NCBI RefSeq assembly: GCF_018588945.1
Contig: NZ_JAFIWA010000001.1
Location: 1 to 64,000, forward strand
DNA from: Microbacterium flavescens
Lineage (GTDB): Bacteria; Actinomycetota; Actinomycetes; Actinomycetales; Microbacteriaceae
Length of the DNA stretch: 64,000 bases
Direction of reading: 5' to 3'
The translations under genes were made by a program, and so were the position numbers. Of this stretch, positions 17,330 through 27,108 are shown one piece after another. The notes below the pieces were generated by a model. It had not been told where the DNA came from. It did no database searches and saw nothing but the letters and a program-made list of their open reading frames with translations. Numbering within the stretch: position 1 is the stretch's first letter; each line of letters starts with the position of its first letter.

Positions 17330-19321
17330 ATGCACACGCTCCGCTCCGGCCGCTCGAGCCGCTTCGGCGTGAGGAAGCTCGCGGTGGCGGTGGTGGCCGC
17401 CGTGGCTCTCATCGCCGGCGGCGCGGCGATCGCGATCCCCGCGACCGCGGCCGACGAGCCGTTCAACGTGGCGCTCGCGTCGGGCGACAACGCGCCGACC
17501 GTCGAGGTCAGCTACGTTCCCGGCTGGAACTCCGCACCGGCGCTCAACAACGGCGTCGTCGGACCGACGAACACGCTCTCCGCCATGTGGGGGACGTGGG
17601 GTGCGCCCGGCAACCCGACGCAGGACATCGCCACCTACACGTGGGAGAACCCCGTCACCGTGAGCTCGTCGAAGCTCTACCTGTGGCAGAACCACCTCAC
17701 GCCCGGCGGCGACTCCGGCGTCATGATCCCTGCTGCGTGGAAGGTCGAGTACCGCACCAGCGCAGGCGAGTGGGCTCCTGTGACGGGTGCCGGCCTGAGC
17801 TACCCGGTGCCCGTGCTCGACACCGCCGCGCCCGTCGCGTCGCAGCCGGTCGTCCAGGCGAACTGGGACGCGGTGACCACGACCGCGGTTCGGCTGGTGC
17901 TCGATCGCGTGGTCTTCCAGACCCAGCGCAAGGCCACGAGCGTCATCGAGTGGGAGGTCTGGGGCGTCGACGCCCCGATCGTCGAGCCCGAGCCCGAGGA
18001 CCCGAATGCGTTCATCGACGCTCAGGCGGTCGCGGTGCGCACCGCGACGGGCACGGCGCCCGAGCTGCCCGAGCAGGTCTGGGTGATCGGCGAGGACGGC
18101 CCGCTGACGTACGTCGACGTGGAGTGGGCGCCGGTCGCGGCATCCGCGTACGCCTCCGCCGGCGAATTCGAGGTCGTGGGGGATCCCGCGGGATACGACG
18201 GACAGACCGTCTCGGCCACCGTGTACGTCGCCGACGAGCTCTCCGACGAGATCGAGGGCGTCGACTACACCGCGACGATCACCACGCCGGGTGTCGAGCC
18301 GGTGCTGCCGGACACGGTGCGCGCCACGTACGACGACGGCACCGCGAGCAGCGACGTCGACGTCGAGTGGGACGCGATCGAGGCGGCGCAGTACGCCGAG
18401 GCCGACGCGATCTTCGATGTCGAGGGCGCGGTCACCGGGTACGCCCCGGGGGCGATCGCGACCGTGTTCGTCGTCGAGCCGCTGAGCCAGGCCGACCCGA
18501 TCGTCTCGATCGAGTTCGACTCCGCTCCGCAGGGTTCGGGGTGGTACACGTCCGCGCCGATGGTCACGGTGACCGCCGAAGAGACGGCGAGCCCCATCGC
18601 GAGCATCGAGTACAGCGTCGACGGCGAGAACTGGATGCCTTACGACGAACCGTTCACGGTCGACGCCCAGGGCGACGTCACGGTCAGCGCCCGGGCGACG
18701 AGCGAGGACGAGGCGGTGGGCGAGGCATCCGCGACGATCAAGGTCGACACGATCGCGCCGACCACCGGCATCGACTGGATCGTCGTCGACGGGGCATCGG
18801 CCACCGTGACCCTGACCCCGTCCGACCCCGAGCCGGGCTCAGGAGTCACGCGCACCGTGTGGTCGGACGGTCCCGACGCGTCGCCGACCGGTGAGCTGAA
18901 CAACATGTACGCGACGTACGAGGAGCCCTTCTCGGTGCAGCTCACCGAAGACCCCCGCTACGTTCACGTGCAGGCTCAGGATGCCGCGGGCAACGTCGAG
19001 GAGCACGTGACGGTCGAACTGCCCACGCTGGTGGGCGGCGGTCTCGACCTGCAGCCCGCCGTGACGCAGCGGTGCGTTGCGGGCAAGGTCGCCCTCGTCG
19101 TCTCGGTGAAGAACGCCGACGACGTGGCAGCCGACATCAGGGTGGAGTCGGCTTTCGGGTCGAAGACCTTCACCGCCGTGAAGGCCGGCGGCACCGCGTC
19201 GATCGCGTTCTCCACCCGCACCGTCGGCATCGGCGGCGGCGACGTCGCGGTGACCGGCTCGGGCGCCGACGACACGACGTACGAGGGGAGTGCGGCCTAC
19301 CAGGCCTTCAGCTGCGGCTGA
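17330..19321 (+). CDS. Secreted multi-module binding protein without catalytic domain, common C-terminal domain
   Basis: A 663-residue Sec-exported protein (signal to about residue 39, ATAADEP). A discoidin-like or galactose-binding-like module (about residues 42-210, with GTWGAPGNPTQDIATYTWENP) is followed by two group-4 Ig-like repeats (ELPEQVWVIGEDG, VLPDTVRATYDDG) and an OmpL47/chitobiase-like Ig segment (IEYSVDGENW). The common tail (19070-19318) ends the protein. I see no glycosidase domain, so a carbohydrate-binding or scaffolding role is inferred. The ATG at 17330 is preferred over 17306 and 17312 because GAAGGG lies six bases upstream. It is co-transcribed with the Tat-exported DUF1680 enzyme. 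Confidence 0.75.
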   Translation: MHTLRSGRSSRFGVRKLAVAVVAAVALIAGGAAIAIPATAADEPFNVALASGDNAPTVEVSYVPGWNSAPALNNGVVGPTNTLSAMWGTWGAPGNPTQDIATYTWENPVTVSSSKLYLWQNHLTPGGDSGVMIPAAWKVEYRTSAGEWAPVTGAGLSYPVPVLDTAAPVASQPVVQANWDAVTTTAVRLVLDRVVFQTQRKATSVIEWEVWGVDAPIVEPEPEDPNAFIDAQAVAVRTATGTAPELPEQVWVIGEDGPLTYVDVEWAPVAASAYASAGEFEVVGDPAGYDGQTVSATVYVADELSDEIEGVDYTATITTPGVEPVLPDTVRATYDDGTASSDVDVEWDAIEAAQYAEADAIFDVEGAVTGYAPGAIATVFVVEPLSQADPIVSIEFDSAPQGSGWYTSAPMVTVTAEETASPIASIEYSVDGENWMPYDEPFTVDAQGDVTVSARATSEDEAVGEASATIKVDTIAPTTGIDWIVVDGASATVTLTPSDPEPGSGVTRTVWSDGPDASPTGELNNMYATYEEPFSVQLTEDPRYVHVQAQDAAGNVEEHVTVELPTLVGGGLDLQPAVTQRCVAGKVALVVSVKNADDVAADIRVESAFGSKTFTAVKAGGTASIAFSTRTVGIGGGDVAVTGSGADDTTYEGSAAYQAFSCG

Positions 19322-19330
19322 TCGCTCCCC

Positions 19331-19366
19331 GGAACGGCCCGCGGTCATCGGATCGCGGGCCGTTCC
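19331..19366. terminator. Terminator hairpin between convergent genes
   Basis: A perfect 13-base-pair inverted repeat (GGAACGGCCCGCG and its complement) with a ten-base loop lies between the accessory protein and the convergent MpaB-like gene. It probably serves both strands. Confidence 0.75.
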
Positions 19367-19378
19367 GCGTGCGCGGGC

Positions 19379-20323
19379 TCAGCTCGCGTGGGCTCTCTCC
19401 AGCCGGCGCAGCCGGCGGCGCGCGAAGTCCTGGGCGCGGGGTCCGGAGCCCAGCGCGCTCTCGGTGACGGCCAGGATGACCCGGGTCGCTGTGATGACGG
19501 GCAGCCACGTTCGGCGCAGGCCGAGCAGCGCGCGGAAGCGCCGCGGGATGGTGGCCACCGCGCTCGCGAACAGCACGCGATAGGCCAGCGACATCGCGAG
19601 GGAGTCGGGGAACGGAGGTCGGCGGAGGAAGCGCACGACGTCGTCGACGCGCTCGTCCCGGCGCAGCACGCCGCCGTCGAGCAGCGCGTCCAGGCGACGC
19701 CGCAGCTCCGCCTCGGTGCGCGGCGGATCGTCGACGCGCATCAGGCGTCCCGCCGTCGCCCACTCGGCGACGTACGCATCCGGGCCGCCGGGGATCGGCC
19801 TGCCCCACGTCTCATGGCACGTGAGGAAGGCGTCGGTGAACGCGAGGTGCACCCACCCGACGAGGTCGGCGTCGGCGGCGGAGTAGGCGACCTCGTCGCC
19901 CTGCGCCGTCACGTACGTGCCGGACACCCGCTGATGGAACCGCCCGACGCGCGCGGTCTCGCGCTCGGCCTGCGCCTTCGAACCGTAGGTGAGGCAGATC
20001 ACCCAGCGGACCGTGCCGGTGAGCCGGCCGATCGGGTCTTCGCGATACCGCGACCAGTCGTGCACGCCCGCCAGTGCGCCCGGGTGCAGCGCCTGCAGCA
20101 GCAGCGCGCGGATGCCGGCGACCATCGTCCCCATGCCGGAGTGCACCGTCCACGCGGGGCCGTCCTCGGCGAACCAGCCGGCGTCGTCGCCTTCGGCGAG
20201 CTCTCGCACCCACGACGGGGTCCCGTCGGGCTGCCCCGACAGCGCGGTCAGCAGCCGCGCCCGCAGCCGCATGGTCGGGCCCGCGGTCTTCGCGGCCGGG
20301 TCGCCGGTCGTGGTCCTGGTCAC
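19379..20323 (-). CDS. DUF2236 oxygenase-like protein (MpaB/Lcp superfamily)
   Basis: A 314-residue cytosolic protein. GPAWTVHSGMGTMVAG, LLQALHPGALAGVHDWSRY and AYSAADADLVGWVHLAF are typical of DUF2236, the family holding MpaB and latex-clearing haem oxygenases. His residues in HPGALAGVHDW and WVHLAF are candidates for haem ligation. The reaction is unknown for this member. The start is a GTG at 20323 with a weak purine-rich upstream stretch; an ATG at 20339 is out of frame. It interrupts the arabinose genes without obvious link, and GH43 genes flank it. Confidence 0.75.
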   Translation of the reverse strand: MTRTTTGDPAAKTAGPTMRLRARLLTALSGQPDGTPSWVRELAEGDDAGWFAEDGPAWTVHSGMGTMVAGIRALLLQALHPGALAGVHDWSRYREDPIGRLTGTVRWVICLTYGSKAQAERETARVGRFHQRVSGTYVTAQGDEVAYSAADADLVGWVHLAFTDAFLTCHETWGRPIPGGPDAYVAEWATAGRLMRVDDPPRTEAELRRRLDALLDGGVLRRDERVDDVVRFLRRPPFPDSLAMSLAYRVLFASAVATIPRRFRALLGLRRTWLPVITATRVILAVTESALGSGPRAQDFARRRLRRLERAHAS

Positions 20324-20373
20324 CCCACCAGCGTGCCATGGCGACGGATGCCTCGGCCCCGCGCTCGACTGCG

Positions 20374-20414
20374 AAAAGAGGACCGGGTCCCCGGCGCCAT
20401 GCGCCGAGGACCCG
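20374..20414 (-). terminator. Intrinsic terminator of the leftward GH43 gene
   Basis: On the minus strand a stem of seven plus six pairs, joined by one wobble, closes on a short loop (20384-20414) and is followed within a few bases by TCTTTT. It is the most canonical terminator in the window and lies about 40 bases after the GH43 stop. Confidence 0.8.
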
Positions 20415-20451
20415 ATCCTTCGCTGCGGCTCAGGGCCGCGGCATCCGCTCG

Positions 20452-23343
20452 CTATCCGCAGCTGCGGAGCGCGTAGTCCGCACTCACGGCGGCGTCGTCG
20501 ACCGTCACGCTCACCTCGCCCGCGGCGATGGAGGCGACGCGCGTGCTGAACGCGTACGACACCTTCTTGCCCGCGGCGATCGTGGCCGACTTGGCTCCGT
20601 ACGGCGTCGACACCGCGACCTGGGCGGCGGTGTCGCCCGCGTTCGCGAGCGTGGCCGTCAGCACGACCTTGCCTGCGACGCACCGCGTGTCGGCCGTGAC
20701 CGTCACCTCGACCGCCGACTCGACCGTCACGGTCGCCTCGACGGGCATGCGCGAGTCGTCCTGGGCGACACCCGACACCGTGAACGTGCCCGGCGTCGCG
20801 TAGTCGGCCGGGTCGACGGCATCCCACTGGACGTCGACGGTCTGCTGCGAGCCGTCGACCTTCGTGAGCTGCGCCTGCGGCAGCACCGGTGCGAGGCCCG
20901 CCTTCGTGGTGACGTCCATCGCGCCGACGGTCGCGACGGCGATGTCCGGTGCATAGGCCTCGAGCACCCGCTGGTACTCGGCACGCGTGACCGGGATCAC
21001 CGTGCCGTGGCGGGGCTTGCCCCCGTCGGCGTTCTGCGGAAGGCCGGTGCGCAGCTTCGAGCCGAGCGGCACCCACGCGTTCCCGTCGTTCAGGTTGTCC
21101 GTGCCGAACGGGATGTAGTGGTTCGGGCCGCCGTGGTAGCTCGGCTGGTCGATGAACAGGAACCAGTCCAGCCCGTTCACGTCGCCCTCATTCGCCTGGA
21201 TGATGTTCGCGCCCTCACCGCTGGTGAAGTTGCGTCCCTCGCCGTTGGGCAGACCGGTGCCGACCTGGGCCTTGACGAGCGTCCACTGGTCCGCCGCGCC
21301 GGTCGCGCCGGGCAGCGAGCCGGAGTACGTCGCGAGCAGGTTCGTGGACTTCTCGTGGCGGATCGTCATGTTCGCCTCGTCCTTGGTGAAGCGGTGGTAG
21401 ACGCCGTCCACCTTCGCCACCGTCGAGTCGATCATTCCGAGGCCGGTTCCGCGGCGCACGTCGATCCAGACCTTCGGCTCCGAGAACGTGACGAAGTCGT
21501 CGGTGGTCGCGTACATCATGCGGTTGTACGTCACGGCGGTGCGGTCGGCAGCGTTCGTCGTCGGGTACAGGTTCGATGCCCAGAACACCACGTAGGTGTC
21601 GAGCTCCTCGCTCCAGAACGCCTCCGGCGCCCAGGTGTTACCGGCGAAGTCGGTCGACACCTTGACGTGGCGCTGGTCGGACCAGTTCACCAGGTCGGTC
21701 GACTCCCACACCTCGATGTACTTCGAACCCGAGATCTGCGCGGTCGTGAAGCCGCCCGCGAGACCCGCGACCTTGAGGTCGGTGGCGATCATGTAGAACT
21801 TGTCGCCTTCGGGGGAGCGGATGATGTACGGATCGCGCAGGCCTTCCGTGCCCACCGTCGAGGTGAAGATCGGCTGACCGTCGTTGAGCGTGTTCCACGC
21901 CAGCGCGTCGTTGCCCTTCGAGGCCGCGATGCTCACGCGCTCGGCCCCCTGGCCCTCACCGGTGAAGAACGTCCAGAAGTACGCCTCCGTCTTGTCGTCA
22001 CCGGCCGGCATCGGCTGGATGCGCGCCGAGAACGTCCGGCTGGCCGAGGCCGTGCCGCTGGATGCGGTCGCGATGAGCTCGACGGTCACCGCGTCCGCTC
22101 CGGCTGCCGGACGCTGCACCTCGACGGTGCGCGAGCCCTCGCGCACGCCGTCGCGCAGCGACGCGTGGTCGGCGCCCGAAGCGGCGACGGTCCACTGGAT
22201 CGTGGAGCCCTGAGGGCCGGTCGCCGGCACGGAGAAGTTGGTGCGGATGTCGTCGAGGTTGCCGATCTCGATCGCGGTGAGATCCTGCGCCACCTTCTCG
22301 GAGTCGGCGATCTCCTGCGGCACGCGCACGGCGAAGGTCGCGGTGCGGGTCTCGGCGCCGAGCGTGAAGGTCGCCGTGAGGGTGACGTTCGCGTCGCCCG
22401 CGCCCGCAGCCGGGCGCGTGACGGCGGCGCTCCCGCCGCTGATCGCGATGGCGGCGTTGTCGGATGCCCAGCTCACGGGGAGGCCCGCGCTCGAGGTGGC
22501 CACGGTGAAGTCGGCCGTCGCCTCTTCGGCGACGGTCACGGCCGGGATGGCGCGATCGAACACCTGCGAGGCGTACAGCGACTGCACGTCGGCGCCGCTC
22601 AGCGCCTGGTCGTAGACGGCGAAGTCGTCGATGAGGCCGTTCCAGCTGGTGTCGTTGTACACCGAGCGGCCGAGGCTGGCGATGAGGTTGCCCGAGAAGT
22701 CGGCCACGCTGCGCGAGATGACGTTCTGCCCGATCTGCGCGCCGTTGAGGTACACGGTGAACTGGCCGGAGGTGCCGTTGATGACCGTCGTGTACAGGTT
22801 CATCCCGGCGGGTGTCGTGGGGGAGCCCGTGCCGCCCGTGCCGACCTCGGTGCTCCACGGCGAGGTCGTGTTGACCGAGTTCGTGAAGACGGACTTGACG
22901 TAGCCGCTGGGGTTGCTCGGGTTGAGCAGCCAGTACGACGGCGGGACGTTGCCGCTCGCCGGCTGGATGCCGATGAAGGCGGCCGCGGTGTTCATGGGAC
23001 CGGAGCGAGGCGACAGCCACGTCGAGATGGTCAGGTCCTTCTTGCCGACGAGGGGCGCCGAGGGGATCTCGACGAACGCCGCGGTGCCGCGTGCGCCGCC
23101 CGGCAGGCTGAGGACGCCGCCGCTGACCGAGCCGCCAGACTGCCGCAGCGTCGCGTTGTGGCTGTTGCCGCTGACGTCGGGGATCGTCGTTCCCGAGGCG
23201 GCTTCGAAGCTGTAGTGGATGAGGGGCTCGGCCTCGATCGCGGCGTGTGCCGCGGGCGCGACCGCGCCGGTCAGTGCGAGGGCGACGGCCGTGGCGACCG
23301 CACCGCCTCTCGCGAGGATCCTGGTTCTCTGACGCGTTCTCAC
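20452..23343 (-). CDS. Secreted GH43 protein with LamG, Ig-like modules and common C-terminal domain
   Basis: A 963-residue Sec-exported protein. After the signal (to about residue 35) come a LamG-like concanavalin module (about 40-255), two bacterial Ig-like repeats of the LPVSWASD type (about 270-440) and a GH43 five-bladed propeller (about 450-800). The three GH43 carboxylates fit D504 (GLRDPYI), D639 (MIDSTV) and E710 (GEGANI). TWAPEAFW is the usual substrate-site segment. The common tail is at 20455-20685. GH43 enzymes act mainly as alpha-L-arabinofuranosidases or arabinanases; the exact specificity is not visible. The GTG at 23343 is chosen because GAGGAA lies five bases upstream; the longer frame starts at another GTG with no ribosome-binding site. 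Confidence 0.85.
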   Translation of the reverse strand: MRTRQRTRILARGGAVATAVALALTGAVAPAAHAAIEAEPLIHYSFEAASGTTIPDVSGNSHNATLRQSGGSVSGGVLSLPGGARGTAAFVEIPSAPLVGKKDLTISTWLSPRSGPMNTAAAFIGIQPASGNVPPSYWLLNPSNPSGYVKSVFTNSVNTTSPWSTEVGTGGTGSPTTPAGMNLYTTVINGTSGQFTVYLNGAQIGQNVISRSVADFSGNLIASLGRSVYNDTSWNGLIDDFAVYDQALSGADVQSLYASQVFDRAIPAVTVAEEATADFTVATSSAGLPVSWASDNAAIAISGGSAAVTRPAAGAGDANVTLTATFTLGAETRTATFAVRVPQEIADSEKVAQDLTAIEIGNLDDIRTNFSVPATGPQGSTIQWTVAASGADHASLRDGVREGSRTVEVQRPAAGADAVTVELIATASSGTASASRTFSARIQPMPAGDDKTEAYFWTFFTGEGQGAERVSIAASKGNDALAWNTLNDGQPIFTSTVGTEGLRDPYIIRSPEGDKFYMIATDLKVAGLAGGFTTAQISGSKYIEVWESTDLVNWSDQRHVKVSTDFAGNTWAPEAFWSEELDTYVVFWASNLYPTTNAADRTAVTYNRMMYATTDDFVTFSEPKVWIDVRRGTGLGMIDSTVAKVDGVYHRFTKDEANMTIRHEKSTNLLATYSGSLPGATGAADQWTLVKAQVGTGLPNGEGRNFTSGEGANIIQANEGDVNGLDWFLFIDQPSYHGGPNHYIPFGTDNLNDGNAWVPLGSKLRTGLPQNADGGKPRHGTVIPVTRAEYQRVLEAYAPDIAVATVGAMDVTTKAGLAPVLPQAQLTKVDGSQQTVDVQWDAVDPADYATPGTFTVSGVAQDDSRMPVEATVTVESAVEVTVTADTRCVAGKVVLTATLANAGDTAAQVAVSTPYGAKSATIAAGKKVSYAFSTRVASIAAGEVSVTVDDAAVSADYALRSCG

Positions 23344-23472
23344 GCTGATTCCTCGCTCTCGGCGACGTCGCACAGGTGAGGGGTGCCCCGGGGGCCGACG
23401 TCACCGTCGGGTGCGGGCGTGTGCATCATCGCGCAGGTGTCGGACCGTCGGAAGTGACGGTGTCGGGTGTGC

Positions 23473-23554
23473 TGTTACCGGAAACAAAATTCTGGTCGAC
23501 TCACGGTACGGTCGCGCGCGACCGCCTGTCAAGCACTCCGCGTTATCGGTAACA
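23473..23554 (-). promoter_or_regulatory. Promoter flanked by two operators
   Basis: Leftward -35 TTGACA (23527-23532) and -10 TACCGT (23503-23508) with an 18-base spacer. One operator, TGTTACCGATAACG read leftward (23541-23554), abuts the -35. A second near-perfect palindrome, TGTTTCCGGTAACA read leftward (23473-23486), lies downstream in the transcribed leader. The centres are 68 bases apart, which would allow a repression loop. Confidence 0.7.
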
Positions 23555-23574
23555 TGCTCGCCGGAAAACGCACG

Positions 23575-23606
23575 GAAGGGCCGGTCCGCGTACGAACCGG
23601 CCCTTC
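23575..23606 (-). terminator. Terminator hairpin of the 3.4-kb GH43 gene
   Basis: A perfect 11-base-pair inverted repeat (GAAGGGCCGGT / ACCGGCCCTTC) with a ten-base loop lies 11 bases past the leftward stop codon. It separates that gene from the promoter of the next leftward GH43 gene. Confidence 0.75.
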
Positions 23607-23617
23607 TGCGTCGAACG

Positions 23618-26600
23618 TCAGCCGCAGCTGGCGGCCGAGTGGGCGATCTGCTGATCGACCGTGACGGGCTGGCCGTCCACGGTCGCCACCGCCTTCAGCG
23701 AAACGGATCCACTCGGCACGGCGACGACTCGGGTCGTGAAGGAGGCCGAAGCGCTCTTCCCCGCCGCCACCGCACCGAATGCCTTCGTGCCGTAGCTCGT
23801 CGTCGCCGTCAGCGTCACAGGGAAGGCCTCTCCGTTCGTGACGATGACGACCTGCACCACCTTGCCGGAGACGCAGCGGGCCGCGACGGCCGCCGTGACA
23901 TCGAGCTCGGGGCCGACGACCGTTACGGTGAGCGTCACCGTGCGATTGGCCGGTGCCACTTCCTCCTCGCGCGTCTGGTTCAGCACGGCCGAACCGTCCG
24001 CGGCGAAGTGCACCGTCTTCACCCGCGCATGGCGGCTCGGGTCGTTCAGGCCGCCGTCGGCGCCGGGGATCCACTCCGAGATCGGCGGGCGCGCGTGGTA
24101 GACGATCACCGGGTTGCCATCCGCATCGAGCGTGAACGAGTTGTGACCCGGTCCGTTCTGCTGGCCGCCGAAGTCGTCGGAGGTCAGCAGCGGGTAGCCC
24201 GTCTTCGTCCACGTCGCGGGCTTCATCAGGTCGCCGTCGATGGGAGCACGGAGCATGCCGATCGAGTACGTCTCATTGACCTCGGACGCCGAGAAGAACA
24301 CGAAGACCTCGTCGTCGCTCTTGATGACGGCCGCCCCCTCGTTGATCACCTGGCTCGCGGTCCGCTCCCACGCGTAGTTGGGCGTGGACAGGAGGATCGA
24401 CGGCGAGATCAGCTGGCTCGGGTTCGACGGGTCGATCTCCGCCATCCGTAGGTCGGAGCTCCCCGGCTTCTCCGCCCACACCATGTAGTGCTTGCCGTTC
24501 GCCTCGAAGTACGTCATGTCGAGCGAGAAGCTCGTGAACGCCGAGGTGTCGCCGGGTGCCGCCTTGATGTAGCCGAGCTCCTCCCAGTTGGCGGCGACCA
24601 TCGGGTCGCTGTTGCCGGGAGCCCGCATGATCGCCGGCCGGATGTTCCAGACGTCGGTGCTGCGGCTCGACGTGAACAGGATGTACCAGTCCCCGTTGAT
24701 CTTGTGCAGCTCGGGCGCCCAGAAGTACCGGTAGGCGCCGGTAGCGACCTTCGAGCCGTTCGACGTGTTCGGCGACGCGGCGTTGCGCGACCACAGCAGC
24801 ACCTGCTCCTGGGCGGTGGTCAGGCCGTTGATCGAGTCCGCGCGGCGCAGCACGATGCGGTCGTAGCCCACACCGGGGTTGGCCTGCGTCGTCGGGTACG
24901 AGCCCGTGAGGTAGTACTCCGTCTCGCCGGTGCGCTCGTCGTCGCGGAACACCCACGGGTCGGCGCGCTCGGGCACGAGGATGCCCTTGCTGTCGCCGTA
25001 GACAGGCTGGTTCACGGTTCCGGTCACGGTGTACTCGCCGGGGGTCTCCAGGTCGACCGTGCTGGTGTCCCAGTTCACGCCGAGCTGCTTGGACGAACCG
25101 TCGGAGTAGCCCAGCTGCACCTTCTCCGGCAGCTCGAGAGCGCCGCCCACCTCGACCTCGACGTCGTCGCCGGCGTCGACCGTCGTATTGACGATCCGAC
25201 CCAGCGACTTCTGCAGGAGCGCGAGTTCGGCTGCGGTGACAGGAAGAGCGGATGCCTCGATCGCGCCCGCCGGCAGACCCGAGATGCTCGGCACGGCCGG
25301 CGCCGTGATCGGCTGCGGCGTGCTGAACGTCGTGAAGTCCTCCGTCGTCACCTCGTAGGCGGCGCCCGCGGGGGTGCGGAGCACGACCCGGTACGCGCCG
25401 ATGCCGTTGTCGTACGCGACGTCCGCGCGGGAGACCGTGATGCCCTGCGTGTTGGTCGTGGAGAGCTTCTGACCCGTGAACGTGACCAGATCCTTCGAGG
25501 TGTAGACGAAGACGCGCCCGTTGGCGGCGTTGTCTGCGGCGATCAGCCCGAAGGTGCCGTCAGGGTTGCGGAACAGCGTCGGGTTCGCGAACTGCGATGT
25601 GCCGGTGCCGAACGTCGGGTAGAGCACGCCCTTGTTGTTGTTGAGCGCGACGAGCGGGTCGCCGTCGCCGGCGATGGCCAGGTGCAGCACCTCCGTCTTC
25701 GCGGTGCCGCCCGAGCGCACGTAGGCGACGGCGCGCCCGGCGTCCTCGGCCTTCACCGTGACGGTGTACGAGCGCTGAGCGGTGTTCCCGTCGCGCGAGA
25801 ACGTGGCGGTGAGCTCGACCGTCGTGTCGGCCGCGGGGCGCGTGACATCGCCGGTCGCGGAGACGACGGCGGGCTGCGAGGACTCCCACGCGATCGCGAT
25901 GTCGTCGACGGCGTCGCGCAGCACGATGCCGGCCGTCACGACTGCGATGCCGAGATCGAAGTCGTCGGCGCTGCGCTCGAGGTCGCGCTGCGGGTCGACG
26001 GCGGGCACCGTGACCTCGTACGCGCGGGTGATCGACTCCCCGCCGAGAGTGAACGTACCGGTGAGGGTGACGACGGCGTCGGGCTGGCCCTGCGCCGGCC
26101 GCGAGACCTGACCGTCGGCGGCGAGGATCCCCGGTGCGGACGAGGCCCACGTGATGCGGGACTGGCTCGCGCCGGCCGCGGGAAGCGTGAGGTCGGCGAT
26201 CGTCTCATCGGGCAGAGCGATGGCATCGGCATCCGCTGCCAGCGCCGCCTGCGTCTGTGCCGCCGTGGTCCGCTCGCTCAGGTGGTACAGCTCGGCGATC
26301 TGCGCCGGTGAATAGGCCGACGTCGAGACGATCACGTCGTCGACTGCTCCCTTGTAGAACGGGTCGGGGTAGGACGACCGGCCGATGTAGCCGACCAGTC
26401 CGGTGCCGAACTGCGTGACGGTGCGCGTCGTCGGAACCGTGCCCACGAGTGCGCCGTTGTAGTAGCCCGAGATCGAGGTCGGCGTGATGACCGTCGTGTA
26501 CATCGCCCATGCCGTGCCGGTCGTCGGGCCGGCGACGCCCTGCGATGCGTTCGTCGGAGAGATGCCGTACTCGGTGCCCCACGGCGCGCTCGGGGCGCTG

Positions 26601-27052
26601 CCGTTGGTGATGACCGTCTTGAACCGGCTCTGCGGATTGCGCGGGTTGAGCAGCCAGTACTGCGCCGGCGGGTTCGACGTGGAGCCGAAGAACATCGCGG
26701 CGTAGTTGCCCGCCGCCGTCTCGTTGCGCAGCCACGTGGAGATCGTCAGCGTGTCCTTGCCGTCGAACAGGTTCGCCGGGAAGCGCACGTGGCCGGCACC
26801 GCTGTTGGACGCGCCGCCAGGGAGCGTGAGCACACCGTCGGCGACCGTGGCGCCCGTGCCCAGAAGGGTGCCCGTATTGCCGTGACCGGACACGTCGGTC
26901 ACCGCCCCCGGGGTGCTGAAGTCGTAATGAAGGACCAGATTCGGGTCTTCGGGGACCGGGTCCGCATGTGCTGCGGGTGCGAGCACGCCGATGGCGAGCG
27001 CTGCGATCGCAGCCCCCGCCACTGTGACGCGCCGCCAGGACTTCGTCGCCAT
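23618..27052 (-). CDS. Secreted two-propeller GH43 protein with LamG, Ig-like and common C-terminal domain
   Basis: A 1144-residue Sec-exported protein. The signal (to about residue 31) is followed by a LamG-like module (about 35-240) and two Ig-like repeats (about 255-430). A first propeller-like segment (about 440-620, NPTLFRNPDGTFGLI) lacks the usual acidic triad. Next is a group-4 Ig-like linker (ELPEKVQLGYSDG), then a complete GH43 propeller: D698 (ERADPWV), D845 (SLDMTYFE), E905 (NEGAAV), with GPGHNSF near the end. The common tail is at 23621-23878. A probable exo-acting alpha-L-arabinofuranosidase or arabinanase, by family. The ATG at 27052 follows AGAGG at six bases. Divergent from the 27275 paralogue. 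Confidence 0.85.
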   Translation of the reverse strand: MATKSWRRVTVAGAAIAALAIGVLAPAAHADPVPEDPNLVLHYDFSTPGAVTDVSGHGNTGTLLGTGATVADGVLTLPGGASNSGAGHVRFPANLFDGKDTLTISTWLRNETAAGNYAAMFFGSTSNPPAQYWLLNPRNPQSRFKTVITNGSAPSAPWGTEYGISPTNASQGVAGPTTGTAWAMYTTVITPTSISGYYNGALVGTVPTTRTVTQFGTGLVGYIGRSSYPDPFYKGAVDDVIVSTSAYSPAQIAELYHLSERTTAAQTQAALAADADAIALPDETIADLTLPAAGASQSRITWASSAPGILAADGQVSRPAQGQPDAVVTLTGTFTLGGESITRAYEVTVPAVDPQRDLERSADDFDLGIAVVTAGIVLRDAVDDIAIAWESSQPAVVSATGDVTRPAADTTVELTATFSRDGNTAQRSYTVTVKAEDAGRAVAYVRSGGTAKTEVLHLAIAGDGDPLVALNNNKGVLYPTFGTGTSQFANPTLFRNPDGTFGLIAADNAANGRVFVYTSKDLVTFTGQKLSTTNTQGITVSRADVAYDNGIGAYRVVLRTPAGAAYEVTTEDFTTFSTPQPITAPAVPSISGLPAGAIEASALPVTAAELALLQKSLGRIVNTTVDAGDDVEVEVGGALELPEKVQLGYSDGSSKQLGVNWDTSTVDLETPGEYTVTGTVNQPVYGDSKGILVPERADPWVFRDDERTGETEYYLTGSYPTTQANPGVGYDRIVLRRADSINGLTTAQEQVLLWSRNAASPNTSNGSKVATGAYRYFWAPELHKINGDWYILFTSSRSTDVWNIRPAIMRAPGNSDPMVAANWEELGYIKAAPGDTSAFTSFSLDMTYFEANGKHYMVWAEKPGSSDLRMAEIDPSNPSQLISPSILLSTPNYAWERTASQVINEGAAVIKSDDEVFVFFSASEVNETYSIGMLRAPIDGDLMKPATWTKTGYPLLTSDDFGGQQNGPGHNSFTLDADGNPVIVYHARPPISEWIPGADGGLNDPSRHARVKTVHFAADGSAVLNQTREEEVAPANRTVTLTVTVVGPELDVTAAVAARCVSGKVVQVVIVTNGEAFPVTLTATTSYGTKAFGAVAAGKSASASFTTRVVAVPSGSVSLKAVATVDGQPVTVDQQIAHSAASCG

Positions 27053-27108
27053 TTCAAACCTCTTCGTCGCGGCAGGGGACCCGCGCGGGTTCGCGGGACA
27101 TGGTCGCG

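Noticed and set aside
19379-20323. MpaB-like gene as part of arabinose use
   Set aside because: No operator at its start, no functional link, and terminators on both sides. It is treated as an unrelated insert.
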